Shown here: positions 17,304 to 26,073 of the stretch, piece after piece | How the letters are laid out: every line of letters begins with the position of its first letter | Numbering within the stretch: position 1 is the first letter of the stretch | Assembly (NCBI RefSeq): GCF_001273845.1 | Contig: NZ_JHBW01000066.1 | Coordinates: 62,001-126,000, forward strand | Reading direction: 5' to 3' | DNA length: 64,000 nucleotides | Origin: Leucobacter musarum subsp. musarum | Lineage (GTDB): Bacteria > Actinomycetota > Actinomycetes > Actinomycetales > Microbacteriaceae | Notes under the pieces: generated by a model | What the model saw: only the letters and a program-made list of their open reading frames with translations | What the model was told of the DNA's origin: nothing | The model's database searches: none | Position numbers and translations under genes: made by a program

Positions 17304-18797
17304 ATGACCGATTGGATCGCGGCCGTCGCCGCCCTGCGACCCGAGACTCGCCTGTTCATCAACGGCGAGTTCCGCGCCGCTGAGGGCGACGCCGTCTTCG
17401 CCACCGTCGCCCCGCGCGACGGATCGACGATCGCCGAGGTGAGCAGCGCGAGCGCGGCCGATGTCGACGACGCCGTGCAGGCGGCCGCGCGCGCGTTCGC
17501 CTCCGGGGTGTGGTCGCGAGCCGATCGTCGTGAGCGTCAGCGCGTGCTCGTCAGGCTCTCCGACCTGATGCTCGAGCACCTGGACGAGCTCGCGCTGCTC
17601 GAGTCGCTCGACTCTGGGCACCCGATCGGTGACTCGCTGCGGGTCGACGTGCCGAACGCGGCTCGGGTGTTCCGCTGGTACGCCGAGGCGCTCGACAAGG
17701 TCTCAGACGAGATCGCCCCGGCCCCCGAGCAGGCGCTCGCGCTCGTCACCCGCGAGGCGCTCGGCGTGGTCGGTGCCGTCGTGCCATGGAACTACCCGCT
17801 CATCATCTCGTCGTGGAAGCTTGCGCCCGCGCTCGCCGCAGGCAACTCGGTGGTGCTGAAACCGGCGGAGCTCACGAGCCTTTCGGCGCTGAAGCTCGCG
17901 GAGTTGGCGCACGACGCGGGGGTGCCGGCCGGCGTGCTGAACGTCGTTCCGGGCCTGGGCGCGGTGGCCGGCCAAGCGCTCGGCCGCCACCCCCGCGTCG
18001 ACAAAATCGCGTTCACCGGGTCACCCCGGGTGGGCCTGGAATTCATGCGCTACTCGGGGGAGTCGAACGGCAAGCAGGTGTCGCTCGAGCTCGGGGGCAA
18101 GTCGCCCCAGATCGTGCTCGACGACGTGGCCGACCTCGAGGCCTGTGCGAGCGCGGTGGCCTGGGGCATCTTCTACAACGCCGGGCAGACCTGTCACGGT
18201 GGCAGTCGGCTCATCGTGCAAGATGGGGTGGCCGACGCACTCGTCGCGGCGGTGCAGCGCATCGGGTCGGAGCTCGTGCAGGGAGACCCACTGCTCGAAT
18301 CGACGCAGATCGGCACGATCGCCAGCGAGACGCAGTTGCAGCGCGTGCTCGAGTACGTCGATGTGGCGCGCGGCGAGGGAGCCGAGGTGTGGGGCGGCGA
18401 TCGCGTGCGTCTCGATGGGCTCGACGGCGGCTACTACGTCAGCCCAACCGTCTTCACCGGAGTCGACAACGCCAGTCGAGTCGCCCGCGAAGAGATTTTC
18501 GGGCCGGCCCTCACCGTCATCCGCGTCGCCGACGCCGCCGAAGCGCTGCGGGTCGCCAACGACTCGGAGTACGGGCTCGCGGCCAGCGTCTGGACCCGCG
18601 ATCTCACCACGGCGCATCGCATCGCGCGCGGCTTGCGCGCCGGCACCGTCTGGGTGAACACCTTCGACGTCGCCGACGTAATCACGCCGTTCGGGGGCTT
18701 CGGCGGTTCCGGATCAGGCCGCGACCGCTCACTCCACGCGCTCGACAGCTACACCGCACTCAAGACCACCTGGATCGACCTCGGAGGAGACCTGTGA
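17304..18797 (+). CDS. NAD(P)-dependent aldehyde dehydrogenase (PuuC/betaine aldehyde dehydrogenase-like)
   Basis: 497 residues, full length. Seen: the PWNYPL and KPAELTSLSAL coenzyme-binding regions, the FTGS loop, the catalytic Glu in LELGGKSP, the nucleophilic Cys in NAGQTCHGG, and EEIFGPAL. Residue pattern and length fit the gamma-glutamyl-aminobutyraldehyde/betaine-aldehyde group. It is the sixth gene of the importer operon, 26 bases after the enolase-family gene with an AAGGAG site. It presumably oxidises an aldehyde produced from the imported compound, or by the following alcohol dehydrogenase. Confidence 0.9.
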   Translation: MTDWIAAVAALRPETRLFINGEFRAAEGDAVFATVAPRDGSTIAEVSSASAADVDDAVQAAARAFASGVWSRADRRERQRVLVRLSDLMLEHLDELALLESLDSGHPIGDSLRVDVPNAARVFRWYAEALDKVSDEIAPAPEQALALVTREALGVVGAVVPWNYPLIISSWKLAPALAAGNSVVLKPAELTSLSALKLAELAHDAGVPAGVLNVVPGLGAVAGQALGRHPRVDKIAFTGSPRVGLEFMRYSGESNGKQVSLELGGKSPQIVLDDVADLEACASAVAWGIFYNAGQTCHGGSRLIVQDGVADALVAAVQRIGSELVQGDPLLESTQIGTIASETQLQRVLEYVDVARGEGAEVWGGDRVRLDGLDGGYYVSPTVFTGVDNASRVAREEIFGPALTVIRVADAAEALRVANDSEYGLAASVWTRDLTTAHRIARGLRAGTVWVNTFDVADVITPFGGFGGSGSGRDRSLHALDSYTALKTTWIDLGGDL

Positions 18798-20032
18798 CCA
18801 CCTCGAATTCGGCGCCTTCGACGCCCGTGATCACCGATGCCAGCCGGTTGGCGCCACTGCCTCGGCCTCTCGTCGAGACCGAACTCACCCTCGACCCGAA
18901 GCCCATCGCCTACTTCGGGCGCGGGCGAGTCGTTGAGATCGGCGCAATCGTTGCCGGGCTCGGCGCCCGGTCGGCGCTGATCGTGACCGATCCATATCTC
19001 GCCGCATCCGACATCGTCGCGCGGGTGCGTGCGTCGCTCGACGCCGCGGGCGTCGCCATCGAGGTCTACGGCGAAGTCACGCCCAACCCGACCACGCTCA
19101 ATCTCGACGCGGGCAGCGATCTCGCTACCGCAATCGGGGCGCAGGCGATCGTGTCCGTGGGTGGGGGCTCGTCGCTCGACGCGGCGAAGGGCATCGCGCT
19201 CGGCGCGGTGAATCCGGAGCGCGGCATCGCACTCGACTACGCGACGCCGTTCGCGGCATCCGCCCTGCCGATTGTCGCAGTGCCGACCACCGCTGGCACT
19301 GGTGCCGAGGTGAACGCGTTCGGCGTGATTACCGATGTCGACGCTCACCGCAAGTTCTACGTCGGGCACGAGAGCGCGCTGGCCCGGGCCGCCGTACTCG
19401 ACCCCGAACTCACGATCGGGCTCCCCGCGGGCGCGACAGCAGCGACCGGGTTCGATGCCCTGACGCACGCGCTCGAGTCGTATCTCTCGGTGCGCGCGAA
19501 CCCCTACTCCGACGGCATCGCGCTGCAGATCATCTCGACGGTGTCGACGTACCTGCCCCGCGCGGTGAGCGACGGCTCCGATCTCGAAGCGCGCTCCGAG
19601 CTGCTGCTCGCGAGCCACGTCGCCGGCGTCGGGTTCTCGCACACCGGACTCGGCCTGGTGCACGGCATCGCGCACCCCCTGGGCGGGCGCTTCAACATTC
19701 CGCACGGCCTCGCACTCGCGCTCGTGATCGAGGGCGTGCTCGCCTTCACGCTGCCCGCACGCACCGAGCGGCTCGCCCGCGTCGCATTTGCGCTCGGCGT
19801 CGGGCGTACCGACGTCGACACCGCGGCGAACGCGGCCGCCGCCGTTGATCGCATTGTCGGCTTTGCCCGCGAGATCGGGCTGCAGGCCCCGCTCGCGCAG
19901 TTCGGGGTGACCGAGGCCGACCTGCCCTCGCTCGCGGTCGACACGCTCGCGGACGCGGTCACGGTGAATGCGCCCGTGCAGCCGACCGCGGATGACGTGG
20001 TGGCGATCCTGCGCGCCGCATTGCACAGCTGA
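18794..20032 (+). CDS. Iron-containing alcohol dehydrogenase
   Basis: 412 residues; the GTG at 18794 overlaps the ALDH stop (GTGA). The fold is the type III Fe-ADH: an N-terminal dinucleotide domain with VSVGGGSSLDAAKGIAL and VPTTAGTGAEVNAFGVIT, then the metal site with TGFDALTHALESY and LGLVHGIAHPLGGRFNIPHGLALAL, which carry the Asp and His ligands. It extends about 30 residues further at the N-terminus than typical members. Substrate is likely a small alcohol or hydroxy acid. It is the last gene of the operon, followed by a terminator. Confidence 0.9.
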   Translation: MTTSNSAPSTPVITDASRLAPLPRPLVETELTLDPKPIAYFGRGRVVEIGAIVAGLGARSALIVTDPYLAASDIVARVRASLDAAGVAIEVYGEVTPNPTTLNLDAGSDLATAIGAQAIVSVGGGSSLDAAKGIALGAVNPERGIALDYATPFAASALPIVAVPTTAGTGAEVNAFGVITDVDAHRKFYVGHESALARAAVLDPELTIGLPAGATAATGFDALTHALESYLSVRANPYSDGIALQIISTVSTYLPRAVSDGSDLEARSELLLASHVAGVGFSHTGLGLVHGIAHPLGGRFNIPHGLALALVIEGVLAFTLPARTERLARVAFALGVGRTDVDTAANAAAAVDRIVGFAREIGLQAPLAQFGVTEADLPSLAVDTLADAVTVNAPVQPTADDVVAILRAALHS

Positions 20033-20040
20033 GGGGTTCG

Positions 20041-20077
20041 GCCCGGGCCCGAGTCGTCACCGCGACCGAGCCCGGGC
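20041..20077. terminator. Convergent terminator after the Fe-ADH gene
   Basis: GCCCGGGC (20041-20048) pairs with GCCCGGGC (20070-20077), with a partly paired inner loop. It lies in the 51-base gap between the stop of the alcohol dehydrogenase and the stop of the convergent permease gene. Confidence 0.55.
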
Positions 20078-20083
20078 TCGTCG

Positions 20084-20893
20084 CTACTTCGCGTCGCCGA
20101 CGGCCGACATCTTCTGCGAGAAGTAGACGGGAATCAGCGACAGCAGAATCATCACCGTAGCGACCACGTTCACCTGGTTGACCTCGTTGGGGCGCGCCAT
20201 CTGGTTCATGATCCATAGCGGCAGCGTCTCGACGCCGGGCGGTGCCGTGAAGATGGTGACGACGATCTCGTCGAACGACAGGGCGAAGGCGAGCAGACCG
20301 CCCGCAATGAAGGCACTCCGGAACTGCGGAAACGTGACGAGCCGGAAGGTCTGGCCGATGCCGGCCCCGAGATCCATCGACGCCTCCTCGAGGTTCGGGT
20401 GCATGCGACGCAGACGCGCGATCACGTTGTTGAACACCATGACCACGCAGAACGTGGCGTGCGCGATGATCATGCCCCAGTAGCCGACGTTGATGCCCAT
20501 GGGCTTGAGCACCTGGAAGTACGTGTTCGAGAGGGCGACACCGGTGACGATGCCGGGGAGCGTGATCGGCAGCACGATGAGCAGGTTCACCGTCTGCTGC
20601 CCGAAGAAGCGGAATCGCTGCAACGCGAAGGCGGCGAGGGTGCCGAGCAGCAGGGCAAATGCGGTGGCGACCGCGGCGACGATCACCGAGTTGAGCAGGG
20701 CGGCGTGCACCGCCGGGTTGGTGAGCGCCTTGCCCCACCACTCGAGCGAGAACCCGGGAATTGGCCAGCCCGAGACGCGGCCGGAGTTGAACGAGTTCAT
20801 GACGATCACGAACAGCGGGATGTACATGAACCCCAGCGCGATGACCGTGATGACGGTGAGCGCGACGCGGGTCGAACGATTGAGTCGAAGCAT
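20084..20893 (-). CDS. Polyamine-type ABC transporter permease (PotC-like)
   Basis: 269 residues. Six membrane helices and the EAA loop LEEASMDLGAGIGQTFRLVTFP. The PGIVTGVALSNTY region is typical of spermidine/putrescine permeases of the PotC/PotI group. It is the last gene of a four-gene minus-strand operon (ATPase, binding protein, PotB-like, PotC-like) and lies 15 bases after its partner permease. Linked to a Cache-domain protein and a FadR-type regulator across the promoter region. The substrate could also be another cationic organic molecule. Confidence 0.88.
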   Translation of the reverse strand: MLRLNRSTRVALTVITVIALGFMYIPLFVIVMNSFNSGRVSGWPIPGFSLEWWGKALTNPAVHAALLNSVIVAAVATAFALLLGTLAAFALQRFRFFGQQTVNLLIVLPITLPGIVTGVALSNTYFQVLKPMGINVGYWGMIIAHATFCVVMVFNNVIARLRRMHPNLEEASMDLGAGIGQTFRLVTFPQFRSAFIAGGLLAFALSFDEIVVTIFTAPPGVETLPLWIMNQMARPNEVNQVNVVATVMILLSLIPVYFSQKMSAVGDAK

Positions 20894-20908
20894 GGCTGGG
20901 CTCCCGGG

Positions 20909-21793
20909 TCAGAGATTGTTGATCGCGCCGGTGCGGCGCACGAGGCCGAGGTAGATCACGACGAGCACGATTGGCACGAACGAGAACGCGGCGGCAAGCG
21001 GCGGGTTCAAGTTGATGTTCTGCGCGATGATGCTGCCGATCATCTGCGTCGAACCGCCGACGTACATGGCGGCGATGTAGTCGCCGAGGCTCAGCGAGAA
21101 CGTGAAGATGGAGCCCGCGACGAGTGCGGGCAGCAGCAACGGGGCGACGACCGTGCGAATTGTGCGGGCGCCGCTCGCGCCGAGGTCGGACGAGGCGTCG
21201 AACAGGTTCGCGGGAATCTGCGACACCGCGGCGTACACCGGAATCGCCATGTACGGGAACCAGAGATAGACCAGGGTCAGCACGACCGTGAGCACCCCGA
21301 ACCCGGGCCCCTCGATGCCGAACGGCGACAGCGCCCAATTGAAGAAGCCCTCGTCGGTCCAGACGAGGCGCATCGCGATGATCTTGACCAGGTACCCGGC
21401 CCACAGCGGCAGCGTGACGAGCACCGCGAGCACGGCGCGGAGGCGGGGGCCGGCGACCTTCGCCATGAAGACGGCGAGTGGGATCGCCACCGCCGCGCAG
21501 ATCACCGTCACCGCGAGGGCGATGCCGAGGGTGCGAAGCGCCGTGGCGAGATACGCCGGCACGGTGATCAGCTGCTGAAAGTTGTCGAGGGTGAAGCCCG
21601 GCTTCACGCGCGAGGTGAAGGGGTCGGTGGTCCAGAACGCGGTGAGCAGCAGCAGCGCCAGCGACAGGATGTAGACGCCGACGAGCCAGGCCATCGGCAG
21701 CGTGAGGAGCGCGGCGAGCCGGCCGCGCGGGTGGCGGTGCAGAGCAGTGGAGACGGGCTTGGAGCGGCGCTCAAGAGTGGGCGTGTGCGACAC
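20909..21793 (-). CDS. Polyamine-type ABC transporter permease (PotB-like)
   Basis: 294 residues from the GTG at 21793, with GAGGA upstream; the frame stays open further but the extra part has no coding character. Six helices, beginning ALLTLPMAWLVGVYILSLALLLLTAF, and the loop NLFDASSDLGASGARTIRTVVAPLLLPALVAG. It pairs with the PotC-like protein. Its gene is separated from the binding-protein gene by a strong hairpin, which would lower permease expression relative to the binding protein. Confidence 0.88.
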   Translation of the reverse strand: MSHTPTLERRSKPVSTALHRHPRGRLAALLTLPMAWLVGVYILSLALLLLTAFWTTDPFTSRVKPGFTLDNFQQLITVPAYLATALRTLGIALAVTVICAAVAIPLAVFMAKVAGPRLRAVLAVLVTLPLWAGYLVKIIAMRLVWTDEGFFNWALSPFGIEGPGFGVLTVVLTLVYLWFPYMAIPVYAAVSQIPANLFDASSDLGASGARTIRTVVAPLLLPALVAGSIFTFSLSLGDYIAAMYVGGSTQMIGSIIAQNINLNPPLAAAFSFVPIVLVVIYLGLVRRTGAINNL

Positions 21794-21828
21794 GATGGGT
21801 CCTCGCTGACGGTCGTGGATCGGAAAGA

Positions 21829-21865
21829 GCGGGTGGTCGGGCCGGCGTGCGCCCCGACCACCCGC
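21829..21865 (-). terminator. Intra-operon attenuator between binding protein and permease genes
   Basis: GCGGGTGGTCGGG (21829-21841) and CCCGACCACCCGC (21853-21865) form a perfect 13-bp stem with an 11-base loop, in the 83-base gap between two co-oriented genes of one importer. Partial termination here would set a high binding-protein to permease ratio. Confidence 0.6.
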
Positions 21866-21876
21866 GGCGGGGCGGG

Positions 21877-23055
21877 TTAGCCCTTCACCGTGGCCCAGGC
21901 GTTGGTCCAGTCCTGGTAGTTCGTGCACTGCACGTCGGTGCGGCCGTCGAGGCACTGATCGATGGGGGTGGTCCAGAACCACACCTTCTTGAAGTACTCC
22001 TCGTCGGTCGCGTTGTAGTACTCGCAGTGCTCGCGCGCCTCATCGCTGGTCTCGCAGAATGCGGCGTTGGCCGGGGCCATGCCGAAGTTCATCGCGATCT
22101 GCCCGTTGACCTCGGGGCTGCTCGTGTAGTCCATCCACGCGTACGCGCAGTTCGGGCTCTCGGAATCGGTCGCGAGCATCCACGCATCCGACCACCCGGT
22201 CGAGCCCTCTTCAGGCAGCACACTCTTGAACTTGTCCTCCTGCGTCGCCTTGCGCAGCACCTCCCACGAGGTGCCGACCACCGAATTGCCGCCGGTGAAC
22301 GAGGTCACGTTGGTCGCGGGCGACCAGTACTCGGACACCATGCCGTTCTGCTGCTTCAGCAGTTCGGTTGCGGCGGCCAACTGCTCGTCGTCGAGCGCGT
22401 AGGGGTTCTCGATGCCGAGGTCAGGCTGGGTCGCCATGAGATAAATCGCGGCGTCGGCGATGTAGATCGGGCTGTCGTACGCGGCGATCTCGCCAGCGTA
22501 GGGGCTGTCGGCCTCCCACACCACGTCCCAGCTCGTGGGCTCCTGCGTGACGACCTCGGAGTTGTACTCGAGAATGTTCGCGCCTCGGCCGATCGGAATG
22601 CCGTAGACATTGCCGTTCAGCGTGTCGTACAGCTGTCCCTTCATGCCCTCGACGATGTCGTCGCCGAAGTTCGGGATCAGCTCGGTGTTGAGTGGCTGCA
22701 CGTTGCCGTCGACGATGAGTCGCAGGCTGGCGTCGCCCGACGCCGAGACGAGGTCGTATTCGCCGGTGCGCATCAGCTGCACCATCTCATCACTGGTCGC
22801 GGCAACCTTGCGGTTGACCGTGCAGCCGGTGTCGGCGGTGAACTGGTCGGTCCACGCGGGCTCGACGAACCCCGACCAGGCGACGATGTTGAGCTCGGAT
22901 TCGGTATCGCCGAGGGTGTCGATCATCGGCACCTCCGGAACATCGATCGAGAGCCCTCCGGCTTCGGCGTCTCCGCCTCCGGTGCTGGCGCAGCCCGACA
23001 GGGCGAGGCCGACCGCGGCGATGAGGGCCGCGGGGGCGAGCAGTTTGGTGTGCAT
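21877..23055 (-). CDS. PotD/PotF-like polyamine-binding lipoprotein
   Basis: 392 residues. Lipoprotein signal ending in ALSGC, a short Gly/Ala linker, then a periplasmic-binding fold of the spermidine/putrescine type: LNIVAWSGFVEPAWTDQF, DLVSASGDASLRLI, YGIPIGRGANILEYN and WDVVWEAD. Aromatic and acidic residues that could bind a diamine are present (for example in YDSPIYIADAAIYL). It ends with many Trp and Tyr residues and several Cys. It is the second gene of the minus-strand operon, 33 bases after the ATPase. Polyamine specificity is a family-level assignment. Confidence 0.88.
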   Translation of the reverse strand: MHTKLLAPAALIAAVGLALSGCASTGGGDAEAGGLSIDVPEVPMIDTLGDTESELNIVAWSGFVEPAWTDQFTADTGCTVNRKVAATSDEMVQLMRTGEYDLVSASGDASLRLIVDGNVQPLNTELIPNFGDDIVEGMKGQLYDTLNGNVYGIPIGRGANILEYNSEVVTQEPTSWDVVWEADSPYAGEIAAYDSPIYIADAAIYLMATQPDLGIENPYALDDEQLAAATELLKQQNGMVSEYWSPATNVTSFTGGNSVVGTSWEVLRKATQEDKFKSVLPEEGSTGWSDAWMLATDSESPNCAYAWMDYTSSPEVNGQIAMNFGMAPANAAFCETSDEAREHCEYYNATDEEYFKKVWFWTTPIDQCLDGRTDVQCTNYQDWTNAWATVKG

Positions 23056-23088
23056 CGTTACTCCTTCGTAGACGGTGGATCGGGTGGT

Positions 23089-24207
23089 TCAGGCTGGAAT
23101 GGGTTCGGCGACCGGGGTCGGGGCCGTGGCGCCCGGCACCTCGACGGCGTGGTCACGGGCGAAGCGCACGCTCACCGCGTCGCCGCGTCGCACGCTGGGG
23201 TCGGTGCGCGGAGTGTGCGTGTTCTGCTGCTCCGAGATGAAACGCGTGCCGCTCTCGGTCTCGACGAGGTACCGCGTGTGCGCGCCGGCGTAGACGGTTT
23301 CGAGCACCGAGCCGGCGATCGCGATCTGATCGGGTTCGAGCGGGGTGGTCGGGTCGACGAGACGCACCCGCTCCGGGCGCACGCTGTGCGGTGTGCTGAC
23401 GCCGAGAATGCGCTCGGCGGACGATCCCGTCAACAGATTCGTGATGCCGAGGAACGTCGCCACGAACTCCGTCTGCGGAAACTCGTAGACCTCGCGTGGG
23501 CTGCCGACCTGCTCGATCTTGCCGTTGTTGAAGACGGCCACGCGATCCGACAGCGTCAGCGCCTCCTCTTGATCGTGGGTGACGAAGACGAAGGTGATGC
23601 CGGCGTCGCGCTGAATCTGCTTGAGCTCGAACTGCATCTGCTCGCGCAGCTGCTTGTCGAGCGCGCCGAGCGGCTCGTCGAGCAGCAGCACTTGCGGGCG
23701 CAAGATGAGCGCCCGAGCCAGCGCGATGCGCTGCCGCTGACCCCCCGAGAGCTGGGCCGGCGAGCGGTCGGCGACGTGCGCGAGTTGCACCTGTTCGAGG
23801 GCTTCGCCGACCAAGCGCCGGCGCTCCTGGCCCGAAACTCCCCGCACCCGGAGTCCGTACGCGACGTTCTCGGCGATCGTGAGGTGCGGAAAGAGCGCGT
23901 AATCCTGGAAGACGGTGTTCACCTCACGGTCGAACGGTGCGGCATCGGTCACATCGGTGCCGCCCAGCAGAATGCGCCCGGCGGTCGGGGCTTCGAACCC
24001 CGCGATCATGCGCAGCACTGTCGTCTTGCCCGAACCCGACGGGCCGAGCATGGAGAAGAACTCGCCGGCGCGGATCTCGATGTCGAGATCGTTCACGGCG
24101 ACGAGATCGCCGAACTGCTTGCGCACGCCGCGCACGGACACCGCGATGTCGCTTGAGGCGGTGCCGGGGGTCGTGCCGGGGGCCGTGCCCGGGGTGTCTC
24201 GGGTCAT
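23089..24207 (-). CDS. PotA-like ABC transporter ATP-binding protein
   Basis: 372 residues from the ATG at 24207, with GAGGAG six bases upstream. Walker A GPSGSGKTT, signature LSGGQRQRIALARAL, Walker B VLLLDEPLGALD, and the switch FVTHDQEEAL. A C-terminal TOBE-like domain (about 260-360) includes VRPERVRL. First gene of the importer operon. The N-terminal 15 residues are rich in Gly, Thr and Pro. Its promoter region faces that of the FadR-type regulator. Confidence 0.92.
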   Translation of the reverse strand: MTRDTPGTAPGTTPGTASSDIAVSVRGVRKQFGDLVAVNDLDIEIRAGEFFSMLGPSGSGKTTVLRMIAGFEAPTAGRILLGGTDVTDAAPFDREVNTVFQDYALFPHLTIAENVAYGLRVRGVSGQERRRLVGEALEQVQLAHVADRSPAQLSGGQRQRIALARALILRPQVLLLDEPLGALDKQLREQMQFELKQIQRDAGITFVFVTHDQEEALTLSDRVAVFNNGKIEQVGSPREVYEFPQTEFVATFLGITNLLTGSSAERILGVSTPHSVRPERVRLVDPTTPLEPDQIAIAGSVLETVYAGAHTRYLVETESGTRFISEQQNTHTPRTDPSVRRGDAVSVRFARDHAVEVPGATAPTPVAEPIPA

Positions 24208-24252
24208 GCGAGTGCTCCTCAACGTCGTTGTCGAACCGATGCCAGAAACCAT

Positions 24253-24262
24253 AACATATGTT
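24253..24262. promoter_or_regulatory. AT-rich palindrome in the divergent polyamine-operon control region
   Basis: AACATATGTT is a perfect 10-bp palindrome inside a short AT-rich block (about 24248-24280), conspicuous in this GC-rich DNA, between the ATPase start and the regulator start. It is a likely promoter/operator for the minus-strand operon, possibly bound by the FadR-type regulator. Confidence 0.45.
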
Positions 24263-24403
24263 TTTATAGGATTTGTTTCGGAGTGGGTTCGGCGCGATCA
24301 CGGTTCGGTCACGGCGCGGAGGCCCCGGCACGGAGTGGCGCAGGGAAAACTCACCGCGGGGCATGGGAAACTCGATGAGCCCGCGAGAATCGGAGGAGAT
24401 ACG

Positions 24404-25210
24404 GTGGTCAGTCTGATTCCGTCCGCGCCTCCGAGCCGATTGCGCACTGCGGCGCTCGCCCCCATCGGAGACGAGGGGCGCATCGAGCTAGTCGAATCGC
24501 GCATCGTGCAGGCCATTTCGGTCGGCGCATTCACCGAGGGTGAGCGACTCCCGAGCGAGACTGAGCTTTCGGCATTGCTCGGAGTGGCCGTCGTCACCGT
24601 GCGCGAGGCGTTGAGCGGCCTTCGTCACCGCGAACTCATCGAGACCCGCCGCGGGCGCAACGGCGGCAGCTTCGTGCGCCCCAGCCACGGCGCCGTCGAA
24701 GAGGTGAACGCGCGCTCGCTGATGGCGATGCCCCGTGTCGCCCTCGCCGACCTCGCCGTGCTCTACGAGGCGATCGCGTGCGCGTGCGCCGAATACGCCT
24801 GCCAGCGAGCGACTCCCGACGAACTCGACATCGTCGCCCTCGTGCTCGAACGCGCAAGAGGCCTCGACGCCGTGACCTGGCGCCGGCGCGTCACCGAGGT
24901 GCAGCTCGAACTCGCGGCGCTCAGCCAATCCGTCCGCCTGACGAATGAGCACGTGCGCGTGCAGACGGAATTCACCCCGCTGCTCGCACTGCAAGACATT
25001 GACCGTGCGGCTCGCCTGCAGACGCATGAGGCGCTGGCGGCGCAGATCCGCTCGACGCGGCTGGGCGATGCCGACGCCGCGCGATCCGCCGTTCGCGAGA
25101 CCGTGCGCACGTCGGCCCGCTGGCTGGTACAGTTTCGCAACGAACTCATCGCCGCTCCACACGATGGCGGGGTTCGTGGCACACTGGAATCGCGTCGTGG
25201 GGGCGTCTGA
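24404..25210 (+). CDS. GntR family (FadR-type) transcriptional regulator
   Basis: 268 residues from the GTG at 24404, with GGAGGAG five bases upstream; the longer open frame upstream lacks coding character. The winged helix includes AISVGAFTEGERLPSETELSALLGVAVVTVREALSGLRHRELIETRRGRNGGSFV. The C-terminal all-helical FCD-type domain starts near residue 100. It is divergent from the polyamine importer and is followed after 36 bases by a Cache-domain protein, so the two may sense and respond to the same ligand. Confidence 0.9.
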   Translation: MVSLIPSAPPSRLRTAALAPIGDEGRIELVESRIVQAISVGAFTEGERLPSETELSALLGVAVVTVREALSGLRHRELIETRRGRNGGSFVRPSHGAVEEVNARSLMAMPRVALADLAVLYEAIACACAEYACQRATPDELDIVALVLERARGLDAVTWRRRVTEVQLELAALSQSVRLTNEHVRVQTEFTPLLALQDIDRAARLQTHEALAAQIRSTRLGDADAARSAVRETVRTSARWLVQFRNELIAAPHDGGVRGTLESRRGGV

Positions 25211-25246
25211 CTTTCTCGCGACCTCAAAGAAGAGGAAGAGAGAGCC

Positions 25247-25987
25247 GTGACTGCCGCGCCTGACACTGCCGAAGCGCCACTCCAATCAGCGCTGCAGTGC
25301 GTCGACGACTTCTTCGATGGCGTGTTCGCTCCCCTCGATACCTGGCTGCCCCGGCTCGTCTCGGCGCTCCGGCGTCGACGGGAAGACGACGCGCACCTGA
25401 CTGGGGCGCAGCTCGCGGTGCTCGTCGAAGACGGTGCGCACAAGGTGCTGGATACGGTGGACCGGCCGCTGTACGGCGCAGGATTCTGCGCCAGTAGCGA
25501 TCTGGTCACCGAGGGGAATCCGCTGGCCTGGTGGCAGGGTCGTGACCGCAGTCTGCTCGCCTCATCGACGTTCGGCCCCGGGCAGGCCGCGATCGATCTG
25601 ATGCGTCTCGAGTGGTACCGGGTTCCGGAGGCAACGGGCGATCGACACGTCGCCGGGCCTTTCGTCGACTACCTCTGCTCGAACGAGATCACCATCACCT
25701 CAGCCGTGCCGGTACTCGTCGACGGCGACTTCTGGGGCGTCGTGTGCGCCGACGTACTCGTTTCCTCGCTCGAAGACGCGCTGATGCCCGTGCTCGCGGG
25801 CCGATCGGGAACGACCCTGGTGAACGCGAACGGCCGCGTCGTGCTCTCGAACAACCCCGATTTCGAAACGGGCGATCGCTACGCCGGCGCCGACCCCGAA
25901 AGCGGCCTCGCCGGTCTGGTGCACACGGGTGTGGGGCCGCAGATCGTCTCGTCGCGGCGGTACCCGTTCTCGCTCGTCGCCGCGTGA
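25247..25987 (+). CDS. Cache-domain-containing soluble protein
   Basis: 246 residues with no signal peptide or membrane helix. The second half reads as a Cache/PAS-like ligand-binding fold (VDGDFWGVVCADVLVSSLEDALMP, then GTTLVNANGRVVLSNNPDFETGDRY), a layout usual in extracytoplasmic sensor domains of chemoreceptors and kinases. Here the domain is cytoplasmic and has no output module, so it may sequester or sense an amine and act through the regulator encoded just upstream. Start GTG with AGAGGAAGAG upstream. It is co-transcribed with the FadR-type gene. Function is inferred. Confidence 0.7.
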   Translation: MTAAPDTAEAPLQSALQCVDDFFDGVFAPLDTWLPRLVSALRRRREDDAHLTGAQLAVLVEDGAHKVLDTVDRPLYGAGFCASSDLVTEGNPLAWWQGRDRSLLASSTFGPGQAAIDLMRLEWYRVPEATGDRHVAGPFVDYLCSNEITITSAVPVLVDGDFWGVVCADVLVSSLEDALMPVLAGRSGTTLVNANGRVVLSNNPDFETGDRYAGADPESGLAGLVHTGVGPQIVSSRRYPFSLVAA

Positions 25988-26021
25988 CCTGACGACGGTG
26001 CACGACCCGATGATGTGGGGC

Positions 26022-26052
26022 CGTTCCCGGGTAATGTTGTTGGCAGGGAACG
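26022..26052 (+). promoter_or_regulatory. Inverted repeat around a -10-like element before the type VII-associated cluster
   Basis: CGTTCCC (26022-26028) and GGGAACG (26046-26052) are perfect inverted arms 17 bases apart. Between them lies TAATGT (26032-26037), a possible -10. The first gene of the WXG100-associated cluster starts at 26074. It could be a regulated promoter or an RNA hairpin in the leader. Confidence 0.4.
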
Positions 26053-26073
26053 AGCGCACGTATCGGGGGAATC

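Noticed and set aside
15244-17304. A 686-codon minus-strand open frame
   Set aside because: It is antisense to the solute-binding protein and enolase-superfamily genes, which show intact motifs.
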